Shown: positions 43,840 through 55,015, numbered from the stretch's first letter. The stretch is DNA of 64,000 nucleotides from Myotis daubentonii (GCF_963259705.1 NC_081851.1:58922855-58986854), one strand, 5' to 3'. The notes: generated from the letters alone by a model not told the origin. Translations and numbers: made by a program.

Positions 43840-44240
43840 AAAATATGGCCCAAGGACTAGCACCGTATCAACTGGGACTTGTTAGACATGCAGAATCTCA
43901 GGCCCCACCCCAGACCTACTGAGTCAGCACCTGCATTGTAGCAAGGTCCCTGGGAGATTTTTTTTTTTTTTTTATCCTCGCCCAAGGATATTTTCCCACT
44001 GATTTTTAGAAAGGGTGGAAGAGAGAGGGAAAGACATAGAGAAATCGATGTGAGAGAAACACATCGATTGGTTGCCTCCTGCACACGCCCTGACCAGGGC
44101 CCGGGCCTGGGAGGAGTCTGCAACCAAGGTATGTGCCCTTGACCGGAATTGAACCTGGGACCCTTGGGTGTGCAAGCTGATGCTCTATCCACTAAGCAAA
44201 ACCGGCTAGGGCACTGGGAGATTTTAAGTCTATTAAAGTG
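43840..44240 (+). mobile_element. MER5A: MER5A-type hAT MITE interrupted by a VES
   Basis: 'ggacttgttagacatgcaga', 'atctcaggccccaccccaga' and 'cctactgagtcagcacctgc' are a close MER5A match. The VES at 43962 entered at its 'ggtccctgggagatttt' part and the rest follows the VES. Confidence 0.85.
43962..44213 (-). mobile_element. VES: VES SINE
   Basis: Minus-strand copy with the tail phrase 'atcctcgcccaaggatattt', B-box region 'gaccggaattgaacctggga' and head 'ctctatccactaagcaaaac'. The target duplication ctgggagatttt flanks it (43950-43961 and 44214-44225). Confidence 0.95.
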
Positions 44241-44244
44241 TGAG

Positions 44245-44411
44245 GAGCTATGATTCTCAAACTTTGCTGCACATTAAAATCACCGAGGGAGCTTTTGAAA
44301 ATCCCAATGCCCAGGAAGCACCTTGTATCAATTAAATCAGAATTTCTGAGGGTGGGATGCAAACACCAATAGTTTTTTTTATTGGTTCTCAGGTGATTCT
44401 GATGTGCATGG
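44245..44411 (+). mobile_element. MER5-like hAT MITE
   Basis: 'gattctcaaactttgctgca', 'cattaaaatcaccgagggag' and 'tctcaggtgattctgatgtg' match the MER5/MER58 type. Confidence 0.7.
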
Positions 44412-44550
44412 TTTCTCAACCCTGGCTGCATATTAGAATTTCCTGGGGGAACTTTTAAATGCCCTACTCTCAGAAATTCTGATTTAATTGGCCTGAATAG
44501 GCAGCAAAAAGCTTCCTAGGTGATTTCAGTATAGAGCCAGGGAGAGCCCC
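44412..44550 (+). mobile_element. MER5-like hAT MITE
   Basis: 'tttctcaaccctggctgcat', 'attagaatttcctgggggaa' and 'tcagaaattctgatttaatt' match the same type. It directly abuts the previous copy. Confidence 0.65.
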
Positions 44551-45000
44551 TGTACCAGAATGTTGGCCCAATTCACCGAAGGAACAGCCAGCTTAAAAGC
44601 CTTGCTCCAAGTCAATGGGTCCAAGAACACCTAAAGGAAAGGAATGACCAGACCATGTCTAGACTTATCTGGTCTCAGGGCTCTTTGATATTTGATCTCC
44701 TTACATGTGACAATTACTATACTCTTTTATGAATTCAAATATTTGTGTGCCTCCTTACTTTTCTAATAAAGTCCCTTTTGAAAATTCAACCTCAACTTTA
44801 CTGAAATAAGGGGCAAAAGCATTGGTCACATCTGGACCACAGGAGCTGGGAGCAGCTGAGGGATCAGATGAGATGGAAGCAAGAGGGGTCACCACAGAGA
44901 GCTCGACTGAGCCAGGGATTGTGATTTTTTTGTCCCTTTGACGCTGTGGCACTCTCTCACCATTGCCAACATGACTGTGAGTCAGGTAGTTCTATAGAAG
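44551..45000. other. Unique non-coding stretch
   Basis: No gene or named repeat is recognised. Confidence 0.4.
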
Positions 45001-45422
45001 GTTGCTGGATTTAGCAAATAACACAAGGGTGCTAAGTAAAAATTGAATTTTACATAAATAATGAACTATTTTTTTAAAAAATATATTTTATTGATTTTTT
45101 ACAGAGAGGAAGGGAGAGAGATAGTTAGAAACATCGATGAGAGAGAAACATCGATCAGCTGCCTCCTGCACATCTCCCACCGGGGATGTGCCCGCAACCC
45201 AGGCACATGCCCTTGACCGGAATCGAACCCGGGACCTTTCAGTCCGCAGGCCGACGCTCCATCCACTGAGCCAAACCTGTTTCGGCAATAATGAACTATT
45301 TTTAATATAAGTATGTCCCATGCAATATTTGGGATGTACTTACAGTAGAAAATTAGTTTGTTATTTATCTGAAATTCAATTTTAACTGGCTATCCTATGT
45401 TTTATTTGACAACTCTAAATTC
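45001..45422. repeat. Old palindromic repeat split by a VES
   Basis: Left arm 45001-45073 and its continuation 45304-45325, and right arm about 45333-45422, are inverted copies. For example 'taaaaattgaattttacata' on the left pairs with 'tatctgaaattcaattttaa' on the right. It resembles a known palindromic mammalian repeat whose name I cannot fix. Confidence 0.6.
45074..45286 (-). mobile_element. VES: VES SINE, young copy
   Basis: Minus strand. Full head ('ccatccactgagccaaacct') and B-box region ('ccggaatcgaacccgggacc'). The target duplication aataatgaactattttt (17 bp) is perfect at 45057-45073 and 45287-45303. Confidence 0.95.
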
Positions 45423-48161
45423 TCAGTGTTAGGAAATCTGCCCTGAGATTTTCTCTAGGGCTTCAGTAGGGCCCTGCCATCTGATGTGAAGTCCTTGAGT
45501 GTTTGTTTGAACCCTGTCCCTGGGAGGGTCACCACCCTGGGTTCTACAGGGGTTGCTCAATACCTGCAACCTAGCACCGGCAGGGGTCTGTGGGGGATTG
45601 CCTATGGATAAAATCCTTGCACTTCACCTCTTCCAGCTCACCTGCAGTCCTTGGTGTTGAGATGATTCCTGGGTGTTCCTCAGAGGTACCCTCTTCTCTC
45701 ACTGTCTCTTGCTCAGTTTAGGCTGCATGTGTCCAAGAGGAAGGGAGCTGAAAGGCCTTGATGGGCAGGAGGCGACAGCGTTGAGCCGATGGTGACTCAG
45801 ACATATGTAGGGAAAGGGGGGTAGAGAGGAAAGCATGGTTCATAGTTGCAGCCGTGGCATGTCCCCGAAGCGGCTGTTCAGTGTCTGAGCTTGGTGTCTG
45901 GCTTTCTGCAGAGCCTGCTCCACCGAAACGTGTTCAGAGTCAAAAGTGCAGTTTCCTGTTCATTCAGCTCCAAACAGCTCGTCCCCTGCTGACTTCAGAG
46001 TGTGTGGGGCCTTGAGGGAGGGCAGAGGGAAGCAGAGTGGGAAAAGCCAGCTGCCAGCAAGAGGCACAGACACATGAGAGATGTGCAGAAGAGGTGCAGA
46101 TGGAGGGTGGAGAGAGGGGGAGAGAGAGACAGAGGATGGGGGGAGATAGAGAGGGAGGCGGAGGATAGAGAGAGGCGAGCATGTAGAAGGGAGGAATGGA
46201 GGCAGAGGCCTGATTAGGTAGCTGGAGATGTCAGAGATGCTCAGGATGATCAGGAGGGGGACCCTTTGCTCCTCCCTCTAGCTTGGCCCGCTGAAGATCT
46301 AAGCTGGTGCCGGTCTCTTCCCTGAAGCAGTCTCTCACCCAGTTAGCCTCAAGGAAAGCCCAGGAGGGCTTGTGCAGGCTGAAGAATAGGCTGAGCCGAA
46401 TCCCGAGGCCATGCTCATTTTCTCGGGGTGCCCAGAAGGTGAGTGCCCCTTCGTGGGGCCATGTGCTGGACAGACCCCGTAGGCACAGCAGAGGCTGGAG
46501 AGCTGGCACGCCCCCCACAAGAACACACACTCACAATATCTACTGCGGGAAGTCCTCCCCCTCTCCTTCCTGACACCATTGTCTTCCCAGAATAATAAAT
46601 CACCGCAGCTTAATAAAGGTCACAGACTTGGTTTCGTGTTTCTTCTGGGATTCAAGTCTCAGGAAATCCAAGCTCTTCTCTGTCTCCTTCTGTTTTCTGT
46701 TCTCTCTTGACTCCTTCCTGACGGGCTGCCGTGGGGAGAGCAGGGTTTTCCAGAGCATCTTTCCCCACAGGCACCTAGACATGGTGTGGGGAAGACTCTC
46801 AAGAGAAACCTCAGTAGCTGGTGGTAAATTAAAATGATAAAAGGGCTTTTTGCCTCGCAGACAACTTAGTTGTGGGCAGGAATAGTCAGAGGTTCTCTGG
46901 AAGATCAGGAGAGAAGCCAGAGAGGGGAGGACGAGCGGGAGGGCGGTGCTTCAGAACAGGGCAGATTTTGTGCAGCGCTGAGGTAGGGTTCCAGATGATC
47001 AGTACTGACTGGTAGATGGAGACAGGCTGGGCCTTGCTGACTGTTAGGGGTTTGGCGGATCACATCTCAGCTAGGGCCTGGCCACTGGCTCCAAGTCTGT
47101 TCTCTGTGACCGGAGTACACTTGCTTTGGAGACTGAGAGGCCTGGCCACTAGAGGAAGAATTGGCCTGGTCCTATGTGCCAGCAGCTCCCTCTGGAATCT
47201 AATTCAGAAGCACAGATCTTTGGCTAAGTTGTATGCTGGATTGTTGGACAGTGTGTCAGGTCCTGGGAACCCTGGAAGATGGGCTTTGGTGGCCTCTTGG
47301 GCCAGGCTCATATTCTCATCCCAGCCTAAGAAAGAACAGCTTGCCCCCTGGCTAACACACGTACCTCACTCAACTGGTGTGGGTCGGGCCGGCTCTCATT
47401 TGTCTACCTCTGACTTGGCCCAGACTTGGCCTGAGGACCCTGAGTCTTTGCCTAGGGGAGACATCAGTGGGGAAAGATTCATGGTTGAACTTGTGTAGGA
47501 TTGTGATGTACATTTCTTTCCATGGAGTTGGGGGTCCGAACTCCTAGCTAGTATGTGTTTAGGGGTCAAAGAAGGAGAGCTTAGAGGTGGGGGCATGGCT
47601 GGGATCACTGGTAAAGGAAAAAGGGCCCAGCTAGCTCTTGGTCAGCCCCTACTCTTCATCATCTCCTGGCCCTTCTCCTCCGCCCCTGGCATTCCTCATA
47701 TTCTGGGACAAGGTCTAAATTGGGCACTTGGATGAGACATTCCCCAGGAGCTGCCAACCTTCCAGGTCCAGGGTGGTCACAGGATTCCCTGGCTCCACGT
47801 CTCCTCCTCTTGGTTTGGCCCTCACCCTAATCCCCACCAGTGCCTGATGCCAATGTGTCACTGCCCACTGAGGTCCTTTTTTCTTGTGCCCGTTGCAGGC
47901 ACTGTATGTGTGTGTGTATGTGTGTGTCTACACGTTCTCTTTGGACATTTGACTAATCCCTTATTGGCCCCCAGTGAGACGCAGTTTCCACAATCCTTTC
48001 CAAACCTGGACTTAGTGGTTGGATAAAGTGTCCAAGTACAATTTGTTAAACATGTATAATTCTCCCCACCCATCAGGCATGCTGCCACTCCTTTGGGACA
48101 TCTTCCCTTGGGGCCTCGGCCCTGTGTTCCTGCATCATGCCTGGACTCCTAGGGTCTAGAG
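45423..48161. other. Unique non-coding stretch
   Basis: No gene is recognised. GA-rich low-complexity DNA at 46070-46200. A (GT)n run at about 47905-47930. A 160-codon frame at 47016-47498 and others near 46300 have no known domain. Confidence 0.4.
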
Positions 48162-48389
48162 CAGCCGTGGGCAAACTACGGCCCGCGGGCTGGATCCGGC
48201 CCGTTTGAAATGAATAAAACTAAAAAAAAAAAAAAAAAAAAAAAAAAGACCTTACCCTTTTATGTAATGATGTTTACTTTGAATTTATATTAGTTCACAC
48301 AAACACTCCATCCATGCTTTTGTTCCGGCCCTCCGGTCCAGTTTCAGAACCCATTGTGGCCCTCAAGTCAAAAAGTTTGCCCACCCCTG
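48162..48389 (+). mobile_element. Non-autonomous hAT element (nhAT, 'ggcccg' type)
   Basis: 228 bp, inverse of the copy at 8504. Starts 'cagccgtgggcaaactacgg' and ends 'aaaagtttgcccacccctg'. Contains a poly-A tract of about 25. The target duplication gtctagag is perfect (48154-48161 and 48390-48397). Confidence 0.95.
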
Positions 48390-48439
48390 GTCTAGAGAGT
48401 GTGCCTGGTCCATCCTCATCATGAGCAATTAGTCTGTTG

Positions 48440-48655
48440 CCTCTCAGAGCCCAGGCTTTGGAGCCAGCCGGACCCAGGTTCAAATTCTGACTCTCTTGCT
48501 TATGAGCTGATAACCTTGAGCTAGTTAATTTCCCTGAGACTCAGTTTGCTGATCTAAAAAGGATACTAATGAATGCCTTCTCTCGGCTCACTGTGAGGAT
48601 GGGTGGGCTCATGGAAATGAAGCCCCAGGCACAGGTCTGAGCTCCTGATCTCTGC
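48440..48655 (+). repeat. MIR SINE
   Basis: 'aggctttggagccagccgga', 'cccaggttcaaattctgact', 'gagactcagtttgctgatct' and 'gctcactgtgaggatgggtg' follow MIR order. Confidence 0.8.
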
Positions 48656-48709
48656 TCTCCTCTCCTCACAGTTGTTGGAATAGAGCTGGGCTTGTGGTCA
48701 GCACCCAGA

Positions 48710-49130
48710 AAAGTGGCAGTGACTGATTCATGATTATGGAGCCTGCAATTATTGGGATGAAGTCCCTAAACAGGGAAATAGCTCTAAGCAAACCCATTAA
48801 TTAGGGCCTGTTTGCAGTTCCTTTGTACGGGCTGTCATGTGTTAGCTCAGAAGCACTCCAGGCCCTCCACCCCCCCAGAGGCCATTCTGGTAAAATAATG
48901 ACCAGGGGGAGGCTTGGCCTGAGGTGTGCAATTCCCACCTACTTGTGACCTTCACGCCCATCCTCCAGGAGCTGGTGCAATAAACAAGTTACCAGGTGAC
49001 AAGCACAGCCCTCATAAAGTGGGGCCACTGCCTTGAGGAGACATTAAGCCTGAGCTAATGGACTTTGCCAGGGAGCAGGGACTCCCTGAGGCACAGGAGG
49101 ACTATGACCTCATGGGGAGGCTTGGGCCAG
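48710..49130. other. Candidate conserved non-coding element
   Basis: Non-repetitive block with 'gattcatgattatggagcct', 'gcaattattgggatgaagtc' and 'aacccattaattagggcctg'. Several homeodomain-like ATTA cores. Texture only. Confidence 0.35.
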
Positions 49131-49140
49131 CAGCTACTTT

Positions 49141-49210
49141 TTAAGAAAAAAAGAAAAAAGAAAATAAAAAGAAGAATAATAAAGGAAAAAGAAATACAAA
49201 AATAGAGCAT
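49141..49210. repeat. A-rich low-complexity tract
   Basis: An AAAG/AAAAT-rich stretch that may be an old L1 or SINE tail. Confidence 0.6.
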
Positions 49211-49681
49211 TACAGAGATTATAACTTACATGTTTACATGTATCAGATTAATAAGTCCAAACCCAACATGCAATATAACTGTTATTTCACAATAATTTCA
49301 GGACTAATAAAAATATTCGTTGTTGTGCACTGCAAGCAAGCAGATGATAAGCTAAGCTAAAGGGATATAAATTTAAAGTAGGGTGATAAATGTGTGTCTG
49401 TCTTGGGACAGTCCCCATCCTATTCTATGGGGATTTATGGGTCAGCTCAGAACCTAGGGCCCTGGCCTCTGTGGGGCACTGTGGTTCTCAGAGTTAGGTG
49501 GGGCCCCGATTACAGAGACTCATCCCTTTGGGAAACTAAGGCCCATTCGCAAGCCATAGACCTTTAAACAAGAGGTGGGGCTGGCCTCCTTCAAATCGGT
49601 GCAACTTGTGGCTGGTGTGCATCTATGCTGTGCCGGCTTCTGCCTCCTGCACATAGTAGGTGTTGAGTAAACACTCTAGAG

Positions 49682-49915
49682 CAGCCATGGGCAAACTACG
49701 GCCCGCGGGCCGGATCCGGCCCGTTTAGCTGTTCTATCCGGCCCGCGGAGCCGAAAGAGCGGAGGGTTCTCTAGCTCTCCCCTCCGCTCCTTCACCAGCA
49801 GCAGTGTTAACATATATTAGTTCACACAAACACTCCATCCATGCTTTTGTTCCGGCCCTCCGGTCCAGTTTAAGAACCCATTGTGGCCCCGAGTCAAAAA
49901 GTTTGCCCATCCCTG
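49682..49915 (+). mobile_element. Non-autonomous hAT element with a different centre
   Basis: 234 bp. The ends match the 8504/48162 family ('cagccatgggcaaactacgg', 'aaaagtttgcccatccctg'), but the poly-A tract is replaced by a GC-rich centre (49728-49810, including 'ggcccgcggagccgaaagag'). The target duplication ctctagag is perfect (49674-49681 and 49916-49923). Confidence 0.93.
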
Positions 49916-49923
49916 CTCTAGAG

Positions 49924-51424
49924 CCACCTGCTGCAGGCACAGTTACCAGGTTTCTATTCACTTCTGGGATGACTGCTGCCTTCCATACTCAATGGGAAAG
50001 GGAACTATATCAGACTTTTCCCTCCTGCATCCTCAGAATATAATCAGAACTCCATAAATAGATGTTGAAACGCATTGAATAGAAGTGCCATGATTCCCAC
50101 ACAAACGAAATCAGGTTCCTTTTCCTGGGCTTTTTTCCTCCATTCCAGATCCATTTGTGTTGCAATTATGTCTGTTTCCTTGCCCTGGTCCGGTACAGGC
50201 TCTGAGCATCTCCTTAGTAGCCCAAGTACGCAGCCCAGTGACTGGCACAAAGAAGGCGCTGGGCAAAAACCGGTGGCTGAACTGAATGAACAGTTGGGTG
50301 AGCGAGTCTGCAGGGCAGGCCGACAGAGGCTGCCTCCCCCAACCGCAGGCCCAGCGCTTGGAAGCTCCGTTTCCTGATGAGTGTTTTCCTGTTTTACCAA
50401 TCTTTGTCTGTCTCTAGAAGCCCATGTTCTCTTCTCTTGGTATCAGGGCACATCTGGTTGTTGGTACATGTTGCTTAGTTAGAGACTCTTAAAACAGCAT
50501 GAAATTGTTAGCACGTTGCTCCCGCCTGCCAAGCTGTTCTCAAGACTCAAGCTTTTGGTGGATTTGGTTTTCTGTTTGTTTTCTGTTTTCACGCAGTTTA
50601 GAAAATTGGTCTGTGACAACCTTGGGGGAAATAGGCCTGTCTTGAGCTCTGCCAAGGAGAGGGCAAGCCTGAGATGAGGGCTGGGGAGGGGGTGGGGTAG
50701 GAATCAGCGTGGAGAGGCACTGAGAGTCCTTGCTTGCGTACCCTTTTCTTACATTTGGATTCAATGCTCAGGCTAATTTGATGTACAGGGAGGATTCCCA
50801 AAGGAGGTAGAGGGGGCCTGGGTGGTACATCAACATGGACCAGTGTGGTACCTTTAGGTTATAGAGGACCTAGATGTGCTCTCTCAGAATAAATGCTCTT
50901 GGGGTGGGGGCTGTGAAGGAAGATGCCCCTACCTTGTGCATGGGATTTCTCTGCTATCTTGGGGTGTCAGCAGCACCAGGACTCAACTTTCCCCACATGG
51001 CCCCAATATGCCATTCTCCTCTCCCCCCTCTTGGTAGCTCTTGTCTCTTGGCAACATTTTCTCTTTCTGGAAGTGATCTCATCTGGGGAAAAGTCTGGGC
51101 TAGTGTGGTTCCCCTTGAGTGGTAGTTGCTGTCCTTGCTGGGCATGGAGACCCAACCTCCGCCACTCCTGGAGGGTCAGACGGGACACAGGGAAAGGCAA
51201 GTGGAAAGGTTCTGGCACCCCAGGCAGGACTCATTTGACTTCTAGTGGTGGAGATGAGACTAAGAAATTGTTCTTTCATCAACATGCCTACAGCAGCTCC
51301 CCCTTCCCCCAAGCACCATGCCTTGTCTTTGGCACTCTCTGTTCCATCTCTTGCTACTATTTTAACATCTCTCCTTTCATCCTTTTCCACAAGAGCATGG
51401 CCTCCATGCCAGCCTCAAACCTCT
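49924..51424. other. Unique non-coding stretch
   Basis: No gene is recognised. Open frames of 118 and 212 codons have no known domain; the latter runs into the SPIN at 51433. Confidence 0.4.
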
Positions 51425-51432
51425 CCTTAGAG

Positions 51433-51644
51433 CAGTGGTTCTCAACCTTCTGGCCCTTTAAATACAGTTCCTCATGTTGTGACCCAACCATAAAATTGTT
51501 TTCGTTGCTACTTCATAACTGTAATGTTGCTACTGTTATGAATCGTAATGTAAATATCTGATATGCGGGATGGTCTTAGGCGACCCCTTTGAAAGGGTTG
51601 TTCGACCGCCAAAGGGGCCGCGGCCCACAGGTTGAGAACCGCTG
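51433..51644 (+). mobile_element. SPIN_NA: SPIN-type non-autonomous hAT element, copy 5
   Basis: A 212-bp element, same orientation and body as copy 1. The target duplication ccttagag is perfect (51425-51432 and 51645-51652). Confidence 0.95.
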
Positions 51645-51755
51645 CCTTAGAGGATGGTTCTGGGCTGTGCTGCTGGGTTGCAGGTCTTTGTGAACAAGTC
51701 TGAGATTTCCATCCATCCTGGATGAATCTCAGAGCACAGCCTTGAGGGCCCTGCT

Positions 51756-52104
51756 ACAGAATGAATGTTTGTGTCCTCCCCAAACGCATATTTTGAAACC
51801 TAATCCCCAAAGTGATGGTATTAGTAGGTGGGGGCGCCTTTGGGAGGTGCTTAGGTCACGAGGGCAGAGTCATCAGGAATGGTTAAAAGAGATCTCAGTG
51901 AGCTTCCTTCCCATTCTACCATGTGAGAGCACAGCAAGAAGACGGCCAACTCTGAACCAGGAAGGGTGCCCTCACCAGACACCGATCTGCGGGAGCTTTC
52001 ATATCAGAATTCTAGCCTCCAGAACTGCGAGAAAGAAAATGTTTATTTTCAAACCACACAGTCTGGGGGATTTTTGTTATAGCAGCCCACATGGACTAAG
52101 ACAT
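51756..52104 (+). repeat. MLT1-type MaLR LTR
   Basis: 'gaatgtttgtgtcctcccca', 'gaaacctaatccccaaagtg', 'cctttgggaggtgcttaggt', 'ccctcaccagacaccgatct', 'tctagcctccagaactgcga' and 'gcagcccacatggactaaga' give the complete order of an old MaLR LTR. Confidence 0.85.
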
Positions 52105-52428
52105 CCCTAAAACTTAAGTTCTCTAAGGGAACCCTTGCTTATTTGGTATGTACACTGTTCCAGACACAGAACGTGTGGGTCAGATGTGATGACTTGCCCG
52201 AGCCATGCAGGCGGCCTGTGACACAGTGACAAAATGACATTTAAAGGCATGTCTGTCGGATGCAAAGCCCTTCTCATTCCTCTGCTGTGAGGGCTCATGA
52301 ACTCAGGAAGAAGAGGGATTAGAGTGCTTTGATTCAGAGTGTGTCACCCTGCCCCAGCCTGGTACTTCTGCTCTCACTTTCTCTCTTTCATTCCCCAGCT
52401 CCGCTAAGCCTTGCCATGAAGTCTACGT

Positions 52429-52500
52429 CAAGCATGTCAAACTTGTGTCCTGCAGGCCACATGCCTCATTTATTTGTAGCCTTTGAGTTTGACATGCTTG
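52429..52500. mobile_element. 72-bp mini hAT element
   Basis: The ends 'caagcatgtcaaact' and 'agtttgacatgcttg' are perfect inverted repeats of 15 bp. Flanking octamers gtctacgt (52421-52428) and gtctacat (52501-52508) are a target duplication with one C/T difference. Very short for a mobile element. Confidence 0.85.
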
Positions 52501-52508
52501 GTCTACAT

Positions 52509-53824
52509 CGAGGCAAAATGCCCTTTGTCACCACTCTTGAGTTTTAGTTAAATATATTAAAATGGGTCTTTAATTTAAAAAGTTGGAGGAAGGGAGAGAA
52601 GTACAAAAAGATACCATAGGAAGAGTTTATAAATTTCAAATTCTGAATGTTTGGTAAGGATTACAGGCACATGATGCCATATTTCAACCCAGCCACATCT
52701 TGGGGATCCCTGAATGTGGTTCCTTATCAGGCTGTAGGAAATCTCCCCTCCCTTCTCCCTCTCTGCCTTCTCCTCACCTGGCACGGATTTCAGCCAATTG
52801 TCCCTGTCACATGACTGGGGTTCCTGAACTGGAATCCGTGGATGGACTTCTAGAGCCTATGAATTTCCAGAAATTGAATGAAAACAATGTGATTGCGTGG
52901 TTGAACATGCTTTTCCTGGGGAGCCTGTTCACACATTTCATCAGATCCACAGAGAAGTTGGTGACTTCCAAGGTCTCAGAAGCCCTGGAGGTGCACGTGG
53001 AACTTCCCTGTGAGAAATTCACCTGAGCGCTCAGTGCTAGGGCAAGTTTCCCTTTCTCTGGAGGCACTGGTATGTTTCTCCTCCTGTAATCAATTTTCTA
53101 CCCATGACACATGAAAGCATTCTAACTCATTCCATTTTCATTTTCTAAAAATATTTCTACCCGGGTCAATTCAACTTTGTGTAAATAGTATAGGGAGAGC
53201 TGATTCCTCAACTGATTAATCAGCATTTTTGTTTTTTTTTTTCCACTAAAAACATTCTTATCAATTATTGTTTCTGCCATAGGAAGTTTTCTATGGTGGC
53301 TGTGATGTAGAGTGAATGTAAAGCAACGGAAAGGGAGAAGAGACAAAGCCTGCAGTACATTCACATGTCCTTGGGGGACACATGTCCAGAGGGATGGGGT
53401 CAAAGTGTCCTGTTTCAGTCTCTCCACCAGGAGAAGGTCTGGGGGAGGAGGAAGCAAGCCCCTTATTGAGTGAAAGGAAGAGGCCACCGTCATGGGTTGT
53501 TGTGCCTTCCCCAGGAAGGACACATTTGATAGGAAAATGGAGACATCATCGAATTCGAAAGATCCTTCCTTGCAGTCTCCTTCTTCTCACCACCCAAGTG
53601 AGGCCCCAGTGTGATTCATCATGAAGTCATTTTTGTCTGTCGGGTCCTGTAGGTTTCCCTCCATCACGGGGTCACTCAGAGCACTTACTCTCACTGCAGT
53701 GCCAGGGTGACTCCTGGCTCAGGTGGCAGGGACCCTTGGGACACTTGCCTAGCTTTAGAAACATCTCTGCCACTTACCTTTATGGGCCCCATTTATTTAT
53801 TTGAGTAACTACTGAAGGATAATT
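52509..53824. other. Unique non-coding stretch
   Basis: No gene is recognised; frames of 108 and 133 codons have no known domain. Confidence 0.4.
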
Positions 53825-53940
53825 GGGTAAGGTGGTGTGGTGCAGTGGTAAGAACAAGGGGTTTGGAGTCAATCAACCCTTGTTTAAATCCAAGTCATGC
53901 AACCTTTGCTAAGAGACACATTTAAACACTGTTCTTCCTC
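53825..53940 (+). repeat. MIR SINE fragment
   Basis: 'ggtgtggtgcagtggtaaga' and 'ggggtttggagtcaatcaac' correspond to the MIR head. Confidence 0.65.
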
Positions 53941-54285
53941 ACTCTTCTCTCAAGGGCAGGGCACAACCAAGGATGTTTACTGAGCCCCTGAAATAGGGGC
54001 ATTTCCTCCCACTATTTCCTACACAGCAGCTGGGGCAGGGTAGACCTAATCTAGGCATTAACCATCTCTACACTGGGCTCGTACTTGGTCCAGCCCAGTT
54101 CACTGAGATAAGAGTGTTGGGCCAAAGACACAGCTAGGCCGATGTGATGGCTGGAACTCTAGCAGCAACCTTAGAACATGAGAATGGAGACATACTGTAG
54201 CCTAGCAGAGCAATAGGCTGGACCCAAAGGATTGAGGGAATGCCAAATAGCCTTGGATTGTCAGCTTCTAGTGTTTTTCTAATTC

Positions 54286-54316
54286 ACAAAACAAAACAAA
54301 ACAAAACAAAACACCA
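54286..54316. repeat. AAAAC microsatellite
   Basis: Five to six units of ACAAA. Confidence 0.95.
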
Positions 54317-54369
54317 ACAAACACTTGTCTTGTTTTAATCACTGTTGTATAGGAACTAACCGTTACTAA

Positions 54370-54495
54370 TCCAGGGTCACTCATTTGGTTTCTGGAGTCA
54401 GATTACCTGAGTTGAAATCCCACCTCCATCATTTTATTAACTCCAATGTGGGTAGATTTATTAACTCTTATAAGCCTTCAGTTTCCTTGATTCTA
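54370..54495 (+). repeat. MIR SINE fragment
   Basis: 'tctggagtcagattacctga' and 'gttgaaatcccacctccatc' match the MIR head and B-box region. Confidence 0.6.
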
Positions 54496-54579
54496 GAGGC
54501 TCCCTTCAACCTTGACAACGAATCCTAGGTTCTTTCTTCTTCCAGGAAGACTCCAGTTAGCCACTGTTTTAACTAGGAC

Positions 54580-55015
54580 AAAGTATGGCTGTGAGTCCAG
54601 AAACTCCCCCCCCCCCCCGCCCCCAAATAACTGGAGCTTAAACTAGGTGCATATTTATTTCTCACTCACTCACATAGGTCCAGAGTTAGGGGGTGTAGGA
54701 CTGTATGGTAGGTTCATAATCATCACCTTGGCATGCCACCTCATGGTTTAATATGGCTACAAGAGCTCCAGCCATTGCATCACATGCTGACCAGCAGAAA
54801 GAAGAGATAGAGTAAGAAAAGCAAGCCTTTAAGGAGACTTGCTAGAAGTTACAAATGCCAACTCCACTTACATCTCACTGACAAGAACTTAATCACATGT
54901 TTACTTCTAGTTGCAAAGGTAGCTGGGAAATATAGTATTCATTCTGGGTGGCTAGATGCCCACTAAAAATGGAAGCTTCTTTTGCTAAGAAAGGGGAATT
55001 AATCAGGAATGGTCC
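54580..55015 (-). repeat. Old mammalian repeat
   Basis: 'gagctccagccattgcatca', 'caagaacttaatcacatgtt' and 'agctgggaaatatagtattc' belong to a common old repeat also seen at 61430-61860. The family is unresolved (MER or LTR type). A C-run lies at 54607-54619. Confidence 0.5.

Noticed and set aside
47016..47498. 160-codon open frame
   Set aside because: No known domain, no exon boundaries and ordinary non-coding composition.
50923..51561. 212-codon open frame, the longest in the window
   Set aside because: It runs from unique DNA into the SPIN element at 51433, has no recognisable domain, and shows no exon signals.
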